NCBI GenBank assembly: GCA_027943245.1
Contig: JANDJZ010000100.1
Coordinates: forward strand, 18,563 to 82,562
DNA: 64,000 nucleotides
DNA from: Acanthamoeba sp. SK_2022b
Taxonomy: Eukaryota > Discosea > Longamoebia > Acanthamoebidae
Direction of reading: 5' to 3'
The notes below the pieces were generated by a model. That model worked only from the letters and a program-made list of their open reading frames with translations, did no database searches and was not told where the DNA came from. Made by a program: the position numbers and the translations under genes. Below are positions 57,798 to 64,000 of the stretch, in pieces (the first letter of the stretch is position 1; every line of letters starts with the position of its first letter).

Positions 57798-59011
57798 TGT
57801 CACAGGTTCTACACGATGACGCTGCATCTCATGAACAAACTCAATTTGCCCGCCCCGTTCGGGCCACAGAAACATATCGGCAGTCGAAGCGCACGTCATG
57901 GGCCACACCCCAAGCGACGCAAACAGGCCACGTCCCACGTGTCCGACGCCGACCTCTCCACCGACGAATCCGAACTCGAGTCCGACGAAGAGGTACTCCC
58001 CTCCTCGCCCCTCTACGTTTGGATTCGAGCTGCTTACCTCCCTTGTGTCATGGCGTGTGCACGTGAAGGAGGACACCATGCAGGAGCAGATGAAGCTCAT
58101 CTCGAGCGCGGTGCACGCCTTTCAGAAGGTCCCCACACCTGCCTTATCCGCGTCGAAGAAACACGACACGATCCAGATCAAGCTGGGGAGCGGGGCGACC
58201 ACCACGACCACCGCGACGGCCACCGCCGCTGGAACGTCGTCGACTTCTGCCGCTATTGCGGACGGCACCACGGTGTCGCCTTCGGCCAGCGACAGCAGTA
58301 CCCCCACAACGCAGGTGGCAGAGCCCGCCGCCGCGGAGAGCAGCGCAGCTGCGCGACCGCTGACGCTCGAGGAGCTTGCCGCCAATCGTATGCCTGTCTC
58401 GGGTACGACCGTCGCCAGTCGCTGCGTGGAAAAGTGCTGCACTCGGCCGTTGACGAATCGCTTCGCCAGAGCTGCTGCAGGCCAAGGGCTACGACAAGTA
58501 TCAGCCCGGCACGCCCTCGCACAAGCTCCACCTCAAGAACCTGCACAGGAAGAAGGAGGTTCCCCCCTCGGAGCTGCTCCGGCTCTTCGGGTCCTTCACC
58601 GCCCCCGGCCAAAGCCCCAGGCACGCGCTGTGCCCTCTGCTCTCTGTTTCTTTCTCTCCTCTCCCTCTCCTCTCTCGCGCGTGCGCACTCATGAGCGAGC
58701 AGTGCCAAGTCGCCAACTGGTGTGTGGGTATTGGGGGGGGGGGCTCACAGCGACATCGAGATCAAGGTGATGACGGGTCGCATGAGTGGCCAGGCCTTCG
58801 TCACCCTGGCCAGCCAGGAGCTCGCCGCCCAGGCCCTGGCGGCCGTCCATGGCTACGTCCTGCACGGGCTGCCCATCTTCGTCGTACCGCTGCTGCCTTG
58901 CCCACCCACTATGCTCTGGAGGCCACTCCGTGACCTCAATGTGCGTGGCCGCAGGAATATGGACGAGAAGGCAAAGGCAAGCCGGCAGACGCGACCGAGA
59001 GGCCGGCGTAA
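56924..59011 (+). CDS. RNPC3: U11/U12-65K (RNPC3) minor-spliceosome RNA-binding protein
   Basis: The N-terminal RRM has VKGWPQHLSSAAVDELCRHY, GAVRTRPLSG and, after an intron, KGTTVVEFPSEDAAKRGVAA. A Ser/Pro-rich linker follows. The diagnostic central motif spans an intron: YPPLDVDIVANIVRALSEVP then QFYTMTLHLMNKLNLPAPFG. A Thr/Ala-rich linker leads to the C-terminal RRM: PSHKLHLKNLHRKKEVP, SELLRLFGSF, IEIKVMTGRMSGQAFVTLAS, ALAAVHGYVLHGLPIFV joined to EYGREGKGKP, ending at 59011. In the U11/U12 di-snRNP the C-terminal RRM binds the U12 snRNA hairpin and the N-terminal part contacts U11-59K. Its presence implies that this organism splices U12-type introns. An upstream non-coding or short first exon is possible (TTTTCCAG just before ATG). 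Confidence 0.87.
57756..57796 (+). repeat. GT microsatellite in RNPC3 intron
   Basis: About 20 GT units lie between the two halves of the central NKLNLP motif region (EVPQ and FYTMTLHL). Confidence 0.95.
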
Positions 59012-59152
59012 AGGGACAAAGAGGAGACCAGAGCGACGGGAGGCAAGAGATGAGAGTAAAGGCCACACACCTCGCGTGTGACACGCTTTGTGCCACATGC
59101 CACAGCGGCTAGAGCGCGAGGGTTGGAGTTTATGAGAGAAGGGGGAGAGGGC

Positions 59153-59575
59153 TTAGGACCGCGGGTTGTGGTTGCGCTGGATGGCCTCTACGCGTGCAGC
59201 TTCCTCCTCGAGCTCTCGCGCACGACGATCGAGGTCGCGATCCTCGGCGCTCTGGAGATCGATGCGGCTCTTGATGCCGTACGTGCCGCTCATGCACTGC
59301 TCCAGCCTTCTGGTCCTGTCCTTACACAGCTGCGTGTTCTCCCACGGCCGTCCGCCATCCGCGCCAGCCTCAACTGCATCGCACTCTTTCCGGAATTCGG
59401 CGGCCTCCTTCTCGCAACAGGAGATGGTGGCCACTCCCACGCATTCGCTCACAAAATCATACGTGCCCTGGCACTCGCGTGGCTTGAGGGCAGGGTCTCC
59501 GTTGTAATTAAGGCATCGCTCCTTGAAGCTCTCGAAATGAGCCTCGCAAAGACTGAAGATGTTGCGGCTCTCCAT
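59153..59575 (-). CDS. Small Cys-rich CHCH-like protein (CX9C motifs)
   Basis: An intronless frame from ATG 59575 (MESRNIFSLCEAHFESFKER) to the stop at 59153, 140 residues. Cysteines are paired in helical spacing: CQGTYDFVSEC and CKDRTRRLEQC are CX9C, and CEAHFESFKERC and CCEKEAAEFRKEC are close variants. Such coiled coil-helix proteins are usually imported into the mitochondrial intermembrane space and oxidised by Mia40, serving as respiratory-chain subunits or assembly factors. The C-terminus is charged (EDRDLDRRARELEEEAARVE). I cannot name the specific member. It is head-to-head with the ABCG gene, 252 bp apart. Confidence 0.72.
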   Translation of the reverse strand: MESRNIFSLCEAHFESFKERCLNYNGDPALKPRECQGTYDFVSECVGVATISCCEKEAAEFRKECDAVEAGADGGRPWENTQLCKDRTRRLEQCMSGTYGIKSRIDLQSAEDRDLDRRARELEEEAARVEAIQRNHNPRS

Positions 59576-59827
59576 CAATTCTCAACTTGGGTGTGGGTAC
59601 GTGGTCGATGCACTGAGATTCGAGGCCAAACACTCGATTTCGAAGTAATGTGGTGTGCGATGTGTGCTGTGCGGTGTTGCCTGGTATATTCTTGGAATGC
59701 TCATACGTCGAATATCTTGAAGATTGATAATATGCAAACAATCAAGTAATTTGGTGAGGCGTTTCCACCGTGCCTTCCTCCGCGTACCTTCCTCCTGTGC
59801 CTTGCAGCAGACGGCGAGACGGCGAAG

Positions 59828-62102
59828 ATGGAAGAGTCGGCCAGGATACCCACGCGCCTCCCCGAGCGGGAGGAGGAAGACGTGCACGATGAACATCCGG
59901 CCATAGAAGATGCTCCCTCCCTTGCCAGCAGCCACAGCTCATCTTCATCCTCTTCGGATGAAGATGAGAAGGAGACCACCAAGGCCGAGGCCTTCCGTGA
60001 CCACGAAGGCCTCGACAGCGATAACAACGAAGATGACAAACACGACGGTACTCCTCTCTTCTCGTTCGGGTGTCCTCGAGGCGTGGTCAGGTACCCGCGA
60101 TGGGCGGAGCTCAACACCTTCGCCTGGCCCAATAACCGCAGGAGAGAAGGCGGGCGCGGCGTGGTTCCGCAAGCGCGAGGGCGCGGGAGTGAGCGTGGCG
60201 GTGAAGGGACTGAGCATTTGGGCCAAGGACCGAAACCCGCTGCGTCGGCTCTGGGCCAAGGGCCCCTCCAGCCAGCAAATCCTCAAAGACGTGTCGTGCG
60301 TTGTCAAGCCCGGGCAGCTGCTTGCCATCCTGGGCTCTTCCGGTTCGGCTCTCCCTCCGTCTCGCCCGTGTCGACATGTGCGTATGCGGGGCTGATGGGC
60401 TTGGTTGCGTTTGTGCGCGCGCGCGTGCGTGTTTGTGTGGCAGGAAGCGGCAAGACGACGCTGCTCAATTCGTTGGCAGGGCGCATGCAGGCCGAGGGAT
60501 GGACGCGATACCTCACGCCGCGGCCGACCGACATCGTGGCCGACGGCGAAGTGCTGTTCAACGGCGTGCCCAAGACGCCCAAGGAGATCCGTCGCATCGC
60601 TGCCTACGTGATGCAGAAGGTGCGTCCACGAGCGGCAATTCGCCCGTGTGTTTATGCTAGTGGGCGCTTGAGGCGACTCACACTCCTCGTCTTGCGCGCG
60701 TGGATAGGACTACATCTTGCCGCATCTCACCGTGCGTGAGACGCTCACCTATGCCGGCCTCCTCTCTCTCCCCGCCAGCATGCCCAAACTGAAGAAGATT
60801 GAACTCGTACGTACACATCTTACCTCGTCGCTCTTGCCCCTGATGAAGCGTTGAGTAGGGCGCGTCGATCATCAACTGCCGCCTGACTCCTCGGTCCGCG
60901 CCGCATCCCGCTAGGTGGAGAACGTCATCCTGGAGCTGGGCCTGAAGGACTGCGCCAACACAAAGATCGGAGGCGAGAACTCGCACGGCATTAGCGGTGG
61001 CGAACGGCGTCGTGTGTCGATTGGGCTGCAGCTGCTGACCGATCCGAGTACGCACGCACGCATTCATTCGCTCCTCGAAATACGCAGCCGATGATCTGAT
61101 TGCTTTCTCCGGGGGGGGGGGCGACATGCACTCTCTAGGTGTGCTGATGTTGGATGAACCTACGTCCGGCCTGGACAGCTTCACGGCCAACAAGCTCATG
61201 AACACTCTGCTCGATATTGCGCACCAGGTGTGACCCTATCCTCTACTAATCGGGCGCTCGCCTTATGCGCGGGCTGCCTACTAACACGCGACCACCCGCA
61301 TATACGCACACGTAAATCTAGGGCCGAACCGTCATCTGCACCATTCACCAACCTCGTTCGGAGATGATGTCAACGTTCGACTTGGTCTTGCTACTCTCCA
61401 AGGGTAGGACCTCCCTCTCATTCCACCCAGCGCGCTCTCATTTTCTTACTTGCTTGCACCTGTGCTGCGGGACTGGTCGTTATTCGATCAGGCGAGGTCG
61501 TCTATTTCGGAGAGGCGAGGGACATCCTGGCATACTTTGACGAGCTGGGCTACGTCTGTCCCAGCCACGTCAACCCTGCTGACTATTTCCGTACGTAGGA
61601 TTGCTCATTGCTGTCATTAGTAGAAAGCGACAATCGCGCTATCATGGCATGCTCCTAACACTGCGTAATCACACGTACACATACTTCAAGTGGACCTGAT
61701 GACCGTCGACCCGCGCAGCGAAGAAGCGGAGAAGGTGTCCAAGGAGCGTCTGGAGAGTCTGTGCGATGCATGGACCAACTCGGAGGACCGCGAGCACACA
61801 CTCAAGCAGGTACAGCACCCCTGGCCACAAATCTGCTGCCCCATGGCTCAACGCGCTCTTATTATATCAAATTAAATATATGATGTTGTACAATCCCAGG
61901 TGCAGGAGGAGAAGGAAGCGAGGGCGCTCAACCTCAACGCCGAGAAGGAGGAGAAGATGTATTCCCTGCGGTCGGCGCTGCCCGCCTACAAGGCCTACCC
62001 GATCCTCGTTCGGAGGGCCTATCGGAACCTTCTTCGCGACCCGCAGGCTGCGCTCACTCGCTTCACTCAGGTTTGATTCGTTGGCCAAAGATTTGTGTGT
62101 GC

Positions 62103-62135
<33 letters not shown>

Positions 62136-63391
62136 TGATACTAACAAGCCAGTAACGCTCGGCGGGGGGGGGGCTTCAGGTCATGGCCTTTGCGGTGATC
62201 ATGACTATCTGCTTCCTGCGCATCGATAACGACCAGATCGGAGTACAGAACAAGCTCGGATTCCTCTATGAGGTCATCTCGCTTCTGTTCGTCGGTCAGC
62301 TGAACGCCATCGCCATGTGTACGCCCCCTCCGCGCTCGTGATTGCCAACCCGCCGATAGCACGGAGACACGGCTAATCCGCGACGACTGCAGTCCCGGGA
62401 GAGCGAAACGTGTTTTATCGTGAACGTATCGACGGGCTCTATGGGACAACTACATTTCTGCTATCCTACATGTCGATTGAGCTCCCCCTCGATGTATGTC
62501 CTAGACATGCGCGCATACTCATATGTGTTCATGGACGCTCTGTAACGCGCAACTAATTCTCGATCTCCCTCCGCTCGCAACACAACCAGCTCATCTCCGT
62601 GGCTGGTTGCTCGTGTCTAACATACTTTGTGATCGGTCTCAGCTTGGAGGATGCGTACGCGCCCACCTCTGTTTGCCTCTAGTTGTCCATGGCTCAACAA
62701 TCGCGTTTTGAACTAACGAACCCTGTGCAGTTGGCGCTTCTTCGTGTTCTACGGAGTAGCCCTTTCATTCCTGTTCACGGGCGAGACCGTCGGTCTCTTC
62801 CTGTGCTCGCTCTTCTACGACGTCGGCATCGCCAACATGCTTTCAGCGGTACGGTCACTAGCTACTATCTGACCGGTCCAGATTGACCGACCTTGTCCCT
62901 TCCTCGGCCAGGTCATGTTTTCGCTGTTCCTGCTGATGAGTGGCTACTTCCGCTCCGCGAGTTCCCTTCCCTACCCGCTGCGTTACGCCAACTACGGGCT
63001 GATAACATACTACGGGGCGGAAGTGCTGGCCATCAACGAGTTCCACGAGCTAGATCTTGAATGCAAGGCTGATCAAGCCGTCAACGGTCACACCACCCAT
63101 TCACAACGGACTGTGCAAGCGCTTTGCTGACGTCAACACACACTTGCAGGAACTTGCACCTACGCCAACGGAGATGCTGTGCTGGACAGCCTCGACTTCG
63201 ACGTGGATCGCTTGTGGCCCTACTTCGGCGTACGTACACACACACGCACGCATACACACCCCTGCCCATCTTGCGAGCGCATGAGCTCACGACCGCATCT
63301 TGTTCAGGCCATATGGGCTCTTACGCTTCTCTACCGCTTCGTGGCCTTCATGACGCTCAAGCTAAAGCCCGTGAAGCCCAACTTGTCGTGA
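59828..63391 (+). CDS. ABCG-type half transporter
   Basis: The N-terminus is acidic and Ser-rich ([36 protein letters not shown]). The ABC domain comes first: [20 protein letters not shown]; Walker [17 protein letters not shown] is split by an intron; [17 protein letters not shown]; signature [18 protein letters not shown]; Walker [15 protein letters not shown]-loop [12 protein letters not shown]; and [20 protein letters not shown] membrane domain follows with [84 protein letters not shown] and [20 protein letters not shown]. The reverse order (nucleotide-binding then membrane) defines ABCG/White transporters, which dimerise to export lipids or xenobiotics. The substrate is unknown. About 17 introns; the stop is at 63391. 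Confidence 0.92.
62102..62137 (+). repeat. GTGC tetranucleotide repeat in ABCG intron
   Basis: About nine GTGC units, the same motif as in the TBC gene intron at 26,956. Confidence 0.9.
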
Positions 63392-63634
63392 GACCCTTGT
63401 CGTAGTTGCCCGTTTCCTCTCGATTGTCTTGAGCACCTACTTGCTCGCTGGGCTCACACGCATAAACATAGGTGATAAGTAGCACAGATAAACATTCACT
63501 TTATTTTGTGTGATCACACCTCTCGCCTAAACAAGGTAAGCGACATTACCAAAAATCGACATAACCCCAACAAGAAGCAGAAGCGAAGAAATGATGAAGC
63601 GTGGGAAGCCAATGGCTTCAGCTTCGGGCGAAGG

Positions 63635-64000
63635 CTACTGATTAGGTGTGGCAGGCGAAGGCTCGGAAACAGGCTCCACTTCGCATCTCCTCCAGCTTAT
63701 CGATAGGAAGGTGATGCATCCCTCATGCTTCTCATCCAGCCGGACTCCCGCGGCGTCTTCGAAGAGTTTACGAAGAGCTGCCAATCTCCTGCTGCTCTCT
63801 TGGGCGTAGCGGTAGAAGTCAGCGTGGAGCAGTTCGCTGGACACGTTGAGGTCGATGTTGGACAAGAGCTCTTCCCTGTTCAGCTGGTTGGCCTGGCTGT
63901 TGTCTCGGGTGGCCGGGTGCTCCATATTGACGCTCCTGCTAAGGCCTTCTTCGACTCGAGAGACGTGTTCAAAGACGAGATAGAAGGTGTGGTTGAAGTA
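63635..64000 (-). CDS. 3' end of an unidentified gene, running off the window
   Basis: The minus-strand frame is open from the window edge to TAG at 63635. It reads YFNHTFYLVFEHVSRVEEGL, then NREELLSNIDLNVSSELLHA, FYRYAQESSRRLAALRKLFE and CITFLSISWRRCEVEP, with a Pro-rich end. ATG 63925 is internal if the upstream residues are coding, which their composition suggests. I do not recognise the family. It is convergent with the ABCG gene. Confidence 0.55.
   Translation of the reverse strand, partial: YFNHTFYLVFEHVSRVEEGLSRSVNMEHPATRDNSQANQLNREELLSNIDLNVSSELLHADFYRYAQESSRRLAALRKLFEDAAGVRLDEKHEGCITFLSISWRRCEVEPVSEPSPATPNQ

Overview
The window is nuclear DNA of a protist, most likely Acanthamoeba (A. 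castellanii or a close relative). The evidence is GC-rich exons cut by many short GT-AG introns, genes packed on both strands with gaps of a few hundred bases, long GT-type microsatellites inside introns, and an amoebozoan gene set: a PhoPQ-related/AprA-type secreted protein, CD36/LIMP-2, FYVE-TBC, CH-RhoGEF, a divergent Rab and an EXORDIUM-like secreted protein. The species is inferred from this style and content, not from a marker gene. Gene coordinates run from start codon to stop codon and include introns; splice sites were placed by eye from GT-AG signals, reading frame and family alignment.

Layout. 1-8.9 kb: 5'-truncated EDEM3-like ER mannosidase, a doubtful small ORF, a REV1-like BRCT protein without polymerase, and a calcium-regulated mitochondrial carrier. 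9.2-20.4 kb: F-box/WD40 protein, small secreted Cys-rich protein, Rab1, MYND protein, mitochondrial NADP-isocitrate dehydrogenase and a coiled-coil protein. 20.45-25.2 kb: a CpG-depleted island with wrecked transposases, then unassigned DNA. 25.3-33.2 kb: FYVE-TBC RabGAP, acylated LRR protein, a second island and a CD36/LIMP-2 protein. 33.2-44.4 kb: third island with a small inverted-repeat element, a FYVE protein, a divergent CAAX Rab, a UDP/dTDP-glucose 4,6-dehydratase, an EXORDIUM-like protein and a fourth island. 44.5-64 kb: group XII-type secreted phospholipase A2, ORC5, CH-IQ-DH-PH RhoGEF, PhoPQ-related protein, homeobox protein, U11/U12-65K minor-spliceosome protein, CHCH-like protein, ABCG half transporter and a 3' gene fragment.

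The genes do not form one pathway. Recurring themes are ER/secretory and endolysosomal traffic (EDEM3, Rab1, divergent Rab, two FYVE proteins, TBC, LIMP-2) and secreted proteins (PLA2, PhoPQ-related, EXORDIUM-like, small Cys-rich). Several neighbours are head-to-head with 218-415 bp between start codons, so shared promoters are likely.

The most interesting non-genic signal is a set of four islands in which CpG is almost absent (three CpGs in 21,001-22,200, counted by eye) while surrounding exons are full of it. They hold dead transposases. One island carries a decayed copy of the 3' end of the divergent Rab gene in which 8 of 9 CpGs have become TpG or CpA, which looks like methylation or deamination-driven silencing of repeats. 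A second is a 79-bp frame-breaking tandem duplication in the EDEM3 coding region that also supplies the splice signals needed to remove itself.
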